Source of the DNA: Thermogemmatispora sp042408735
Lineage (GTDB): Bacteria; Chloroflexota; Ktedonobacteria; Ktedonobacterales; Ktedonobacteraceae
Assembly: GCF_042408735.1 (NCBI RefSeq)
Contig: NZ_JBHOQV010000062.1
Location: 12,945-76,944, forward strand
DNA length: 64,000 bases
Direction of reading: 5' to 3'
This document shows, one piece after another, positions 15,518 through 23,871 of this stretch (position 1 is its first letter; every line of letters begins with the position of its first letter). The notes beneath the pieces were generated by a model that saw only the letters and a list, made by a program, of their open reading frames with translations, was not told the origin of the DNA and did not search any database. The translations under genes were made by a program, and so were the position numbers.

Positions 15518-18223
15518 TCAGCTCAGCGGCTCTGAGAGGGTGCTCTCATCAGTCGCACGGCTGCTCCCCCTGCTACCCTGGCCGGCTCGATAGCCCAGGT
15601 TGCGTCGCACACTGACGACGCTCTTGACCTGCAGCAGGCGTTTGAAAATGCGCTCAATCTGATCTACCGACTGGATCTCCATCGTTGCCGTGATCACGGC
15701 CTTCTGGAGAGCCGGGTTCGTCGTTGAGGAGACCGCCGTCATGTTGATGCCGGCATCGCTGACGACCGCCGCCACATCGCGCAGCAAGCCAGCCCGATCG
15801 CGGGCCACAATAGTGATGGGGGCCAGATAGGACTGCGTTTTGACCTGCGACCAGTCCAGATCGAAGATACGGCCTTTGACGCGCTCGCGGAATCGCTGCA
15901 GTGTACGGCAATCCTGACGATGAACAATCAATCCCTTGTTTGGACTGAGAAAGCCAGCAATTGCGTCCCCCGGCAGGGGACAACAGCAATGGGCGAGGCG
16001 CGTGGCCAGGCCGGAAGTCGGATGGCGCTCGTTGGCCTGCGTCGGGTACGGCGACGAGCGATGTCCGTTGAGAGCAGGAGCAGCAGCCACGGACAAGGAC
16101 TCGGAGTCGGGCAGCCCGGCGGTTGCTCCCTCCTGCCGCAGCGCTCCACGCTCGCGCAAGAGCGGCAGAAGCTCCCCGACCAGATCCTCCACAGGCAAGT
16201 CACCCCGCCCAAGGGCCACGTAGAGGGCCTCCACCGACGGATACTTGCGCGCGCTGACCAGCGGCAGCAACTCCTCGTCTCTCAGAGCCTCAAGTCCCGC
16301 CGCGCCCGCAGCCTTGAGCGCCAAATCCAGCCGCTCGCGCCCAAGCTGGAGGTTGATCTCGCGCTCGTGGTTCTTCAGGTAGCGCTTAATCTTAGTGCGA
16401 GCATTGGCCGTACGCACGAAGGAGAGCCAGTCGCGTGTTGGATGAATCGCCTGATTAGTCACAATGTCGACAATTTCGCCGCTTTTCAGCTCGTAGTCCA
16501 GCGGGACCAGGCGCGTTACCAGGCGCTCGCTATCGCCCAGGCTGGTAATGATACGGGCTCCGGCGCAGTGGTCGCCAATGTCGGTATGGATGCGATAGGC
16601 CATATCAACCGGAGTTGATCCGCGGGGCAGATCTTTAATCTCTCCCTTGGGGGTAAAAACAAAAATCTGCTCTTGAAAGATATCGCCTTTGACGGCCTCG
16701 ATGAAGTCATCGGCGCTCTGTGGCAACTCGCGCTGCCACTCGCGGAGCTGCTCGATCCAGGCGACCATCTCCCGATACGAGAGGCGGGAGCCGCCGCGCT
16801 CGCGCAGATACCAATAGCTGGCGATCCCGTAGTCCGCCGTACGCTGCATCTCATGGGTGCGGATCTGAATCTCGGCGAGGCGATTATCGAGGCAGAAGAC
16901 CGTCGTATGGAGGGACTGATAGCCGTTGACCTTGGGAGTAGCGATGTAGTCCTTGATACGCCCATCCTTTGGGCGCCAGAGAGCATGGATATGGCCGAGG
17001 GCCAGATAGCAATCGTGGTCGCTACCGACAAGGATACGGAACGAGACCAGGTCATGCAACTGGCTGACCTCGCCGCCGCTCTGCAGCAACTTGCGGTTAA
17101 TGCTGGCCAGATGCTTCTGCCAGGCCAGCACCTCGGCCTGGATCTCGGCGCGGCGCATCTCCTCCTCAATGGCAGCGCAGACCGCATCGACATAGGGCTG
17201 ACGTTTGCGCCGCTCCTCCTCGACCTCGCGCGCCAGGCGCTGATAGCGTTCCGGCTCCAGATAATAAAAGGCCAGATCTTCCAGCTCGGCCTGCACCAGA
17301 CCCATACCTAACCGTCGTGCCAGCGGAGCGTAGATCTCACTCGTCTCGCGAGCGATGATCTGCTGCTTGGCCGGCGGCATAGCGTTTAAGGTACGCATAT
17401 TATGCAGGCGGTCGGCCAGCTTGATAACCACCACACGCGGATCCTCGGCCATCGCCAGGAGCATCTTGCGCACCGTCTCGGAGCGAAGACGGCTCTTGAG
17501 GTCGCGAGCGGCCTCCTCGCTGTGTTCAGGATGGGAAGCGGAGCCAGGCAGTCCGGCCCCAGAACTGGAGCCGTTCCCGTTCGCGGGCTTGCCGGCCAGA
17601 GCCTCAAACTTAGTCACGCCATCAACGATGGTCGCTACCGCCGGACCGAACTGGGCCCGGACCTCCTCCAGCGTGTAGTCGCTATCCTCGACCACATCGT
17701 GCAGCAAGGCGGCCACAATGCCATCGGCGTCGATCCGCATCTGGGTGAGGATCAGCGCCACCGCCAGCGGATGCAGAATATACGGCTCGCCTGAGCGGCG
17801 CCGGACCCCCATGTGAGCCCGATTCGCCAGCTCGTAGGCCCGCTCGATCTTCTCGACATCCTGCGGCGAGAGATAAGCGCGGGTTTCCGTCAGCAACTGC
17901 TCAAAGGCATCGCCCTCCAGATGCCCATCCGAAGGCTGGTAGGGATAGATCACCGTCCAGGTTCGCTGTCGCCGCTCGTGCCGATCCTGATCCTGACTGG
18001 CGGCATCCGGGGCTGCAGTGATCAGCGCATCGGTGTCCACGCTCATATTGGGGGAAACCACCGAGGCCACGGGTCGGCCATCAGTTCCCTCTGGCCCCAT
18101 CAGGGTACCCGCCTCATGCCGGCTGCCATGTTGTTCACGTGAGTCCATATCTGGGTACCCGATCCTCTGCCTGTGCGTATACTGTTCAACAAATTTAGCT
18201 GGCCGTTGAGAAATGTTAGACAC
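15518..18223 (-). CDS. rel: Bifunctional (p)ppGpp synthetase/hydrolase (RelA/SpoT)
   Basis: 901 residues. The hydrolase domain is intact: YILHPLAVALIL, LLHDVVEDSDYTLE with the HD pair, and KLADRLHNMRTL. The synthetase has LHDLVSFRILV, GRIKDYIATPKVNGYQSLHTTV and EIQIRT. TGS (FVFTPKGEIKDLPRGSTPVDMAY), a CCCPLPGD region and a C-terminal ACT domain (PITIVARDRAGLLRDVAAVV) follow. An insertion rich in Gly/Ser (about 205-230) lies between HD elements. GTG start at 18223; an ATG 25 codons in (18148) is possible. It makes and degrades (p)ppGpp. It precedes the synthetase-only paralogue in the same orientation. A near-perfect promoter sits about 20 bases upstream. Confidence 0.95.
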   Translation of the reverse strand: MSNISQRPAKFVEQYTHRQRIGYPDMDSREQHGSRHEAGTLMGPEGTDGRPVASVVSPNMSVDTDALITAAPDAASQDQDRHERRQRTWTVIYPYQPSDGHLEGDAFEQLLTETRAYLSPQDVEKIERAYELANRAHMGVRRRSGEPYILHPLAVALILTQMRIDADGIVAALLHDVVEDSDYTLEEVRAQFGPAVATIVDGVTKFEALAGKPANGNGSSSGAGLPGSASHPEHSEEAARDLKSRLRSETVRKMLLAMAEDPRVVVIKLADRLHNMRTLNAMPPAKQQIIARETSEIYAPLARRLGMGLVQAELEDLAFYYLEPERYQRLAREVEEERRKRQPYVDAVCAAIEEEMRRAEIQAEVLAWQKHLASINRKLLQSGGEVSQLHDLVSFRILVGSDHDCYLALGHIHALWRPKDGRIKDYIATPKVNGYQSLHTTVFCLDNRLAEIQIRTHEMQRTADYGIASYWYLRERGGSRLSYREMVAWIEQLREWQRELPQSADDFIEAVKGDIFQEQIFVFTPKGEIKDLPRGSTPVDMAYRIHTDIGDHCAGARIITSLGDSERLVTRLVPLDYELKSGEIVDIVTNQAIHPTRDWLSFVRTANARTKIKRYLKNHEREINLQLGRERLDLALKAAGAAGLEALRDEELLPLVSARKYPSVEALYVALGRGDLPVEDLVGELLPLLRERGALRQEGATAGLPDSESLSVAAAPALNGHRSSPYPTQANERHPTSGLATRLAHCCCPLPGDAIAGFLSPNKGLIVHRQDCRTLQRFRERVKGRIFDLDWSQVKTQSYLAPITIVARDRAGLLRDVAAVVSDAGINMTAVSSTTNPALQKAVITATMEIQSVDQIERIFKRLLQVKSVVSVRRNLGYRAGQGSRGSSRATDESTLSEPLS

Positions 18224-18244
18224 CTGTCTGTGTATTACCTTGTA

Positions 18245-18272
18245 ATTATAAGGTGCGAGGCATTACTGTCAA
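18245..18272 (-). promoter_or_regulatory. Consensus sigma-70 type promoter for rel
   Basis: Minus strand: perfect -35 TTGACA (18267-18272), 16-base spacer, perfect -10 TATAAT (18245-18250). The start site near 18238 leaves a leader of only about 15 nt before the GTG, or about 90 nt before the ATG at 18148. Confidence 0.8.
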
Positions 18273-18462
18273 GCAGTAGACGGCGAGCGCCAACAAAGAA
18301 AAGAAAGAGACAAGGCCAAGAGCAGACCTTGGTCTTGTCCGCGAAGCAGATAAATTGCTACGACTACAATGATTCCTACGTCTCAGGATCACCTTCCCTC
18401 ACAGGAGCGCGAGCCACAAGCAGAGCCGCGCAGTGGAGGGAGGCCAAACGGGGGTGACGCTG

Positions 18463-18502
18463 TGCTTGTTTGGTTGTTTGTTTGCTCGCTCGTTCGCTTG
18501 CT
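18463..18502 (+). repeat. Four-base-phased tract
   Basis: Ten consecutive units TGCT, TGTT, TGGT, TGTT, TGTT, TGCT, CGCT, CGTT, CGCT, TGCT: a pure YGNT run. Confidence 0.8.
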
Positions 18503-18630
18503 ACCCCGCTCTCCTGCGGTCCTGGTAGCCAGCCATCTCACAGCCCGAACGCAGGCGCCGATCAGAGCGGCCTGGCCCGTTCGGTCAGCGTAGCGGCTGA
18601 TCCATTCGTTCCTTCAGGGAATGAGGCAGG

Positions 18631-18936
18631 CTAGCGTCGCGCCACGCGCGCTTTATCATAGCAGCTACTGCAGTAGACAGGCCGGTCGTTGCGGGGAAGG
18701 AAAGGCACGCGCGCCTCCTGCCCACACTCGGCGCAGATCACCGTGTGCATCTCGCGCGGCGCGCGCTCGCTCCGGCTGCCTCCTCCCGCTGCCTGGCGCC
18801 GCAAGGCCCGACAGGACGGGCAACGCGCAGGCTGGTTCAGCAGGCCCTTCTGCTGGAAAAACTCCTGTTCCCCCGCAGTGAAGACGAATTCGTTTCCGCA
18901 GTCACGGCACTTGAGAGTCTTGTCGACGAAGCTCAA
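18631..18936 (-). CDS. Double zinc-ribbon protein (zf-trcl type)
   Basis: 101 residues with four CxxC knuckles. The first pair, LKCRDCGNEFVFTAGEQ ... ARCPSCR, matches the probable zinc-ribbon family zf-trcl. The second, VICAECGQEARVPF ... VYCSSC, matches the companion ribbon often found with it. The start is TTG at 18936, preceded by a perfect AAGGAGGT six bases away, so the rare start is well supported. Function unknown; probably nucleic-acid binding or a metal-dependent adaptor. A likely promoter at 19081-19109 gives a leader of about 140 nt. Confidence 0.85.
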   Translation of the reverse strand: MSFVDKTLKCRDCGNEFVFTAGEQEFFQQKGLLNQPARCPSCRALRRQAAGGGSRSERAPREMHTVICAECGQEARVPFLPRNDRPVYCSSCYDKARVARR

Positions 18937-19080
18937 CCAAGGACCTCCTTAGTGGTATGGTCGGTATCCTCTTCAGGTCCATTCCTGGCCTCTGTCACCA
19001 GTCTGTTCGTCGCCCTGAGCAGCATGGGACCCATTCCTGATGGCACTGTGCGCAAGACCAGTCTCGGATTACCGCTTGAA

Positions 19081-19109
19081 AGCATACACCAACTTTTGCT
19101 GTTTTTCAA
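19081..19109 (-). promoter_or_regulatory. Putative promoter for the zinc-ribbon gene
   Basis: Minus strand: -35 TTGAAA (19104-19109), 17-base spacer, -10 TATGCT (19081-19086). Moderate match. Confidence 0.4.
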
Positions 19110-19258
19110 GTGATTCTCGTCCCAACCAGTCAACGTTTTGATATTTTTACGCGCTTTTCATGTGAAGTGGACCGCCTTACATTGGTTTCACTATGTTTCT
19201 CTCTTTGTCAAAAGGATTCAGTCGGCCAGCCAGGCCCTCTCCGGCTAGCAGAAGGGCG

Positions 19259-19287
19259 TTGCATAAACCTCGGCGATTCGCTATACT
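19259..19287 (+). promoter_or_regulatory. Putative promoter for tgt-lipM
   Basis: -35 TTGCAT (19259-19264), 17-base spacer, -10 TATACT (19282-19287). Confidence 0.4.
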
Positions 19288-19483
19288 GCTCTTCAGCAGA
19301 GGAGTCGCGTCCGGCAGGCAGGCAGACGGGCGGTTTGCAGGCTGGCCGAGCCGACTTTGAGCCGCTTTATTCCGACAGGGGGCCTTGCCCCCCTGCCTGG
19401 CTTGACAGCGGCGCGGCGCGCCCGACTGGGCTGGGCCGTCCTCCTCTCACCAGGCACGCTTGCTGTCAGGAAGGGAGTGGCCA

Positions 19484-20722
19484 GTGAACGCACTCGCGGC
19501 ACGTTCTGGCGCCTTTGCCTTTACGATCGACGTTGAGTATCCTCCGGTGCCATCGGCCCCCACCTGGGCCCGCGCCTGTACGCTGCAGACGCCTCACGGG
19601 ACGATTCAGACCCCAATGTTTATGCCCGTTGGCACCCAGGCCACAGTGAAGTGCCTGACGCCCGAGGAGGTACAGGCCGCCGGCGCGCAGATTATTCTCG
19701 CCAATACCTACCATCTGATGCTGCGCCCCGGCTCGCAGCTGATCGACAGCTTCGGGGGCCTCCACCATTTTATGCGCTGGCCCGGTCCGATGCTGACCGA
19801 CAGCGGTGGCTTCCAGGTCTTCAGTCTGGGCCACCTGCGCAGACTGAGCGAGGAAGGGGTAACCTTCAAGTCGCATCTAGATGGCTCGCTGCACTTGCTG
19901 ACTCCCGAGCGCTGCCTGGAGATCGAGGCCGAACTGGGCGCCGATTTTGTGCTGCCCCTGGATATTTGCAGCGGCTACCCCTGTACACCCCAGGAGGCCC
20001 GCCTCGCTATGGAGCGTACCCACCGCTGGGCACTGCGGGCCTTGGAGGCTTTCCAAAAACATCCACACCGTCCCCAGCGCCCCCAGGCCCTCTTCGGCAT
20101 CGTGCAGGGAGCCTTCGATGCCGGGCTGCGCCAGGAGAGCGCCCGCTTTGTCGGTTCCTTGCCCTTCTTTGGCCTCTCGATCGGAGGGCTGTCGGTCGGC
20201 GAACCCAAGGCCCTGATGTGGGAGCTGCTGCGAGCAACCACCCCAGCTCTGCCGCGCGAAAAGCCACGCCATTTACTGGGCGTGGGTTCGCCAGAGGACC
20301 TGATCATGGGGATCGATCTGGGTATGGATCTCTTCGATTGCGTGCTGCCAACGCGCGTGGCCCGCCACGGGGGTCTCTTCACCCGCACCGGGCGAGTCAA
20401 TATTAAGCGCGCCCGCTTCCGCGACGAGCATGGTCCGCTCGAGGAGGGCTGCGATTGCTATACCTGTCAGCATTATAGCGCCGCCTACCTGCATCACCTG
20501 GCTCGCGCGGAGGAGCAGCTCTACTATCGCCTGGGGAGCATCCACAATCTGCGCTTCATGCTGCGCCTGGCCGCCGAGGCGCGGGCGGCGATTCTGGCAG
20601 GGACCTTCCCGGCTTTCCGCGACGCTTTCCTATCCAGCTATGTGCCGGCCTCGGAGACAGCCCGCGAGGAACAACGGGCAAAGTGGCTGGCACGGGCGGC
20701 CGCGCGCGCGACGTCGTCCTGA
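19484..20722 (+). CDS. tgt: tRNA-guanine transglycosylase
   Basis: About 412 residues from GTG 19484, chosen because AAGGGAG lies seven bases upstream. TIM-barrel enzyme exchanging guanine 34 for a 7-deazaguanine base in queuosine tRNAs. Visible motifs: MPVGTQATVK, LANTYHLMLRPG, the general-base region TDSGGFQVFSL, GIVQGAF, LLGVGSPEDL, and the nucleophile Asp in DLFDCVLPTRVARHG. A zinc site C-x-C-x2-C with a distal His lies in CDCYTCQHYSAAYLHHL ... IHN. Full length for bacterial Tgt. lipM follows 29 bases downstream, so the two probably share a transcript. Confidence 0.96.
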   Translation: MNALAARSGAFAFTIDVEYPPVPSAPTWARACTLQTPHGTIQTPMFMPVGTQATVKCLTPEEVQAAGAQIILANTYHLMLRPGSQLIDSFGGLHHFMRWPGPMLTDSGGFQVFSLGHLRRLSEEGVTFKSHLDGSLHLLTPERCLEIEAELGADFVLPLDICSGYPCTPQEARLAMERTHRWALRALEAFQKHPHRPQRPQALFGIVQGAFDAGLRQESARFVGSLPFFGLSIGGLSVGEPKALMWELLRATTPALPREKPRHLLGVGSPEDLIMGIDLGMDLFDCVLPTRVARHGGLFTRTGRVNIKRARFRDEHGPLEEGCDCYTCQHYSAAYLHHLARAEEQLYYRLGSIHNLRFMLRLAAEARAAILAGTFPAFRDAFLSSYVPASETAREEQRAKWLARAAARATSS

Positions 20723-20751
20723 GCCTGCCAGGGAGAGAAGGATCAGAGTTT

Positions 20752-21570
20752 ATGGCCGAGACCTTTCGTTTTCTCAATACTGGGATACACGACGCAGCCC
20801 TGAATATGGCGATCGATGAGGCGATCCTGCTACACCACCTGCGCGGCGAGGTGCCGCCTACGCTGCGCGTTTTCCGCTGGTCACAGCCGGCGATCTCGCT
20901 GGGCCGCTTCCAGAACGTGGAGCGCGAGATTCTTAGCGATCGCTGCCAGGAGCGCGCTGTGGCCCTGGTGCGCCGCCCGACGGGAGGGCGCGCCGTCTAC
21001 CACCGCGACGAGTTCACCTATAGTATTGTGACGAGCCGACGCTACGGGGCACCCTCTGGCGTGGTGGCCGCCTATAGCTATCTGGCCCGCGGCCTGCTGG
21101 CAGCCCTGGCCCTGCTGGGAGTGCAGGCGGAGATCAGCGATGGGCGCGTGCATAAGCATCCTTCGGCAGCCTGCTTTGCCTCGTCGACCCAGGCCGACCT
21201 GACCAGCGGCGGCTATAAGCTGGTGGGCAGCGCCCAGGTCTGGCGCGAGGATGCCCTGCTGCAGCAAGGCTCGCTGCCGCTCGATGATCGGGCAGCGGAG
21301 TTCTACGCTCTGCTGCGCTTCCCCGATGAGGCCGCACGAGCTGAGGCCCTGTCCCTCTACCGCCAGAAGACTCAGCCGCTGCACGCTTTCGCGCCCACCG
21401 CGACCTGGGAGGAAGTGGCAGAGGCTTTTCGCCAGGGCTTCAGTCAGGCGCTGGAACGGGAGTTTGTGCCGGCAGAGCTGAGCCGCTCAGAGCTGGAGCT
21501 GGCCGAGCAGCTCGTGGCCGAGAAGTACAGTAAGCTTGATTGGCGCAAGGACCGCCTGACGCTGGTCTGA
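20752..21570 (+). CDS. lipM: Octanoyltransferase LipM-like / lipoate-protein ligase A family
   Basis: 272 residues, BPL/LplA/LipB fold: MAIDEAILLHH at the N-terminus, RRPTGGRAVYHRDEFTYSIV for the ligand loop, and GGYKLVGSAQ with the catalytic-region Lys. PSACFASSTQADL places a Cys where LipM carries its acyl-accepting Cys, and the following LLQQGSLPL matches LipM, so I prefer octanoyl transfer to the lipoyl-domain protein over ATP-dependent lipoate ligation. ATG at 20752 with AAGGA about ten bases upstream. It lies directly after tgt, with no lipA nearby in this window. Confidence 0.82.
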   Translation: MAETFRFLNTGIHDAALNMAIDEAILLHHLRGEVPPTLRVFRWSQPAISLGRFQNVEREILSDRCQERAVALVRRPTGGRAVYHRDEFTYSIVTSRRYGAPSGVVAAYSYLARGLLAALALLGVQAEISDGRVHKHPSAACFASSTQADLTSGGYKLVGSAQVWREDALLQQGSLPLDDRAAEFYALLRFPDEAARAEALSLYRQKTQPLHAFAPTATWEEVAEAFRQGFSQALEREFVPAELSRSELELAEQLVAEKYSKLDWRKDRLTLV

Positions 21571-21617
21571 GCAGCTTCCGCCAATCCAAGCAGCTTCTGC
21601 CCCGCCCTTCAGCAGCA

Positions 21618-22487
21618 TCAGAAAAGGCTGAGCTGGACAGGAGCGCTCTTATGAACTCGAGAGATCTTTGGCGGGTAGAACACGCCAATAATAATAAATG
21701 GATTCGGGCTTATCCTATGGTACCGGCGGGTCGTCCCTAAAAAAAGATAGATATCTCGCGCCGCGCAAAACTCTTCCAGGTACCTGCGACGGACCAGACG
21801 ATTGGCCTCCGCTTCATCGCCATTGGCCCTCGCCAGGCAGTTCCAGTACAGGGCCCCAAGCTCCCAATCTTCTATCAGGAGTTTATGCGGCCTGCTATCA
21901 CCTGCGCTTAGAAAGACGTAGGAGTACTTGTAAGGAAGCTTCTTGATAGGTATCCTTTTCTTTGCCTCTCCAGCGGCATCTATCTCAAACAGATTATTCT
22001 GCAGGTAAAAATCATCCCACTTCTTTTTCCAGCGGCGACTTGTTGGCTCGATTGTGAAGTCGACGATTTCACAGGGCTTGAGGACAGCCAGCGAACGTTG
22101 CTGAGGGCCTTTGGCCAGGCCAATCACTTCTGACATCGAATCGAAGACTTCCCGAAGCACATAGCTCTTTCGCTCTTCCCAGCCCTCGGCGCTGGCCGGT
22201 ATATGGCCATCGAGCGCGATCCGTTCATCCAGCCCCAGGCGGGGCCGATAGCTCTCTGGCCGAAAATCTTTGGCATTTCTGACAAGATCGAGACGAATCC
22301 ATTCGAATTTACGGTATTGCTGATCATAAGGAAGATTCCGGAAAGGGATGGGATAAATTCGTAGCCATTTTCCATTTTCAAGCACCCCCGCCGTACAAAC
22401 CAGCTCTTCGTACCTATTGGAGGGAAGAGGATAGGCTTTGACAGCGATCAAGACACGAGCATCGGGAAGTGTCTCGGGCAGATACAT
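21618..22487 (-). CDS. Uncharacterised protein paired with DUF488
   Basis: 289 residues from ATG 22487, which has AAGGAGG five bases upstream; another ATG lies one codon earlier. The N-terminus RVLIAVKAYPLPSNRYEELVCTAGV...GKWLRIYPIPFRNLP is a recognisable conserved block. I have seen it in proteins encoded beside DUF488 and believe it corresponds to a dual OB-fold-type family, but hold that name weakly. Charged and aromatic-rich, no membrane segments. It ends QLSLF, similar to clamp- or partner-binding tails. It follows the DUF488 gene in the same direction about 100 bases away, suggesting a functional pair, possibly nucleic-acid or defence related. Confidence 0.6.
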   Translation of the reverse strand: MYLPETLPDARVLIAVKAYPLPSNRYEELVCTAGVLENGKWLRIYPIPFRNLPYDQQYRKFEWIRLDLVRNAKDFRPESYRPRLGLDERIALDGHIPASAEGWEERKSYVLREVFDSMSEVIGLAKGPQQRSLAVLKPCEIVDFTIEPTSRRWKKKWDDFYLQNNLFEIDAAGEAKKRIPIKKLPYKYSYVFLSAGDSRPHKLLIEDWELGALYWNCLARANGDEAEANRLVRRRYLEEFCAARDIYLFLGTTRRYHRISPNPFIIIGVFYPPKISRVHKSAPVQLSLF

Positions 22488-22591
22488 CATGGCCTCCTTC
22501 TTGAGCGAGGGCTGACTTTCTCCCTCTTCAGGCCAGAGCCAGCCAGCCGTCAGCGCTCCGACAGGAGCAGCGGGGGGTCTGTCGGCTGTGA

Positions 22592-23503
22592 CTATCCAGG
22601 GGCCTGCAGGAGTTGATGAGAGGCAGCCTTGCTTGCCAGATGAACAACAGGGGCATCGATATAACCTTGCTCGCACAGATACGCGGCCAGCACAGCACGA
22701 TGGCAGTGGCCGGGATCGGCCTCAAAACAGGTCAGGGCCACCCGTCTCTTCTCAGCGACGAGCGCAGCCAGCCGCTTGACACTCTCGGCCGCCTGCGGAA
22801 GCAGGTCGTTAGCGTAACGAGCAAAGAGCGCGCGATAGGCTTCCTCGCTCTCCAGGTCCCGTCGCAACTCAGAGGGCACTCCCAGGGCCGGCAAATGGAG
22901 ATAGGCAATCCCTACCTCGTAGAGGGCCTGGGCCAGACGTGCCCTGGCAAAGCCGAACTTGCGCGAAAACGGATTGCGCCGCACGTCGACCAGAGCGCGC
23001 ACCTCATGAGCCAGCAAAAGAGCCAGGTAGGCGTCCAGGCTCAGCCCCTCGTAGCCCACAGTGAAGAGACAGGCAGCTTCCTGCGACTGAGCCGGGGCCG
23101 TCTCGGGCAGAGAGAGGGCCGCGAGCTGGCGGCTAAGTCTCCGCCAGGTCCGGCGTCGATCAGCAGCCAGGCGCTGACCTTCCTCCCAGACCCGCGCCAG
23201 CCGGCGGCGATCCTGCTGGCGGAGCTGAGCCAGGAAAGAGGTCTGGCCAGCGGGTGGGAGCAGCGCCACTCGCGGCGGTGGCGTCAGCCAGCGCCGCAGA
23301 CGCAGTGTCTGCAGGTCATGCTCAAGCACAAAGCTGCGCACCTGCTCGCCCCAGACGACGAATTGATAAGGAGCCTGGCCCCGCTCGCGCTGAGCATGGA
23401 GACAGAAGAGCATGATCAGCAGCAGAGCCGTCTCCTCTTCCAGCTCTTCTCCGGCCAGCTCAGCCAGGGCTAAGACCAGCCGTTGGCGATAGACTATGGT
23501 CAT
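22592..23503 (-). CDS. DUF488 protein with N-terminal helical domain
   Basis: 303 residues. The C-terminal half is DUF488: FTVGYEGLSLDAYLALLLAHEVRALVDVRRNPFSRKFGFAR, then the conserved Cys in VALTCFEADPGHCHRAVLA. Residues 1-135 form a helical, Arg/Leu-rich region that may be a HTH-type domain. DUF488 function is not settled; the Cys-His cluster suggests catalysis or metal binding. GAGGAAG lies upstream of the ATG. The gene is upstream partner of the adjacent uncharacterised protein. Confidence 0.8.
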   Translation of the reverse strand: MTIVYRQRLVLALAELAGEELEEETALLLIMLFCLHAQRERGQAPYQFVVWGEQVRSFVLEHDLQTLRLRRWLTPPPRVALLPPAGQTSFLAQLRQQDRRRLARVWEEGQRLAADRRRTWRRLSRQLAALSLPETAPAQSQEAACLFTVGYEGLSLDAYLALLLAHEVRALVDVRRNPFSRKFGFARARLAQALYEVGIAYLHLPALGVPSELRRDLESEEAYRALFARYANDLLPQAAESVKRLAALVAEKRRVALTCFEADPGHCHRAVLAAYLCEQGYIDAPVVHLASKAASHQLLQAPG

Positions 23504-23871
23504 GGGTCGGAATCTTCCTCTCGTCTCAGCATCTTCCAGCTACTAAGACGAAAAGGCGACCACTCAGCGACACCCTGGCGGCAAGAGTCCCAGGGACGCC
23601 GGCCAGGCCAGCGCACCCCGATCACCCTCCAGGCTCATCTTCCCACGATCTTTATTCTACTTCATCCAGAATATTTATTCAACCATCCGTACCGGAAACA
23701 AAGCAATCGTTCAGCACAACTCAGATTATAAACGTTTTTCATTCAAATACATGTTAAGTTGCTCATCCTCATAATAGCATAAGAAAGGCAAGGAGAGCTT
23801 TCTTCTACGGTGTGAAGAAAGGCGGTAATAGCACCTGTAGCCACATATCTAGAGAAAGGATATCTAGCGCA
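23504..23871. other. AT-rich divergent intergenic region
   Basis: About 370 bases, clearly more AT-rich than its surroundings between 23640 and 23800. A perfect TATAAT on the minus strand lies at 23725-23730 but the -35 is weak; CATAATAGCATAAG on the plus strand near 23770 could be a -10 for the glycosyltransferase. No gene seen. Confidence 0.4.

Larger units (their letters stand above)
18224..18630. other. Intergenic: rel promoter and a long (YGNN)n tract
   Basis: Holds the rel promoter (18245-18272) and a striking four-base-phased run at 18463-18502 (TGCT/TGTT/TGGT/CGCT/CGTT, about ten units). No gene seen. The segment 18290-18400 is A-rich without recognised features. Confidence 0.5.
18937..19483. 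other. Divergent intergenic region (zinc-ribbon / tgt)
   Basis: Holds promoters for both flanking genes (19081-19109 minus, 19259-19287 plus) and a GGCA-phased tract at 19313-19332. The tgt leader would be about 190 nt. I did not recognise a preQ1 riboswitch in it. No gene seen. Confidence 0.45.
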
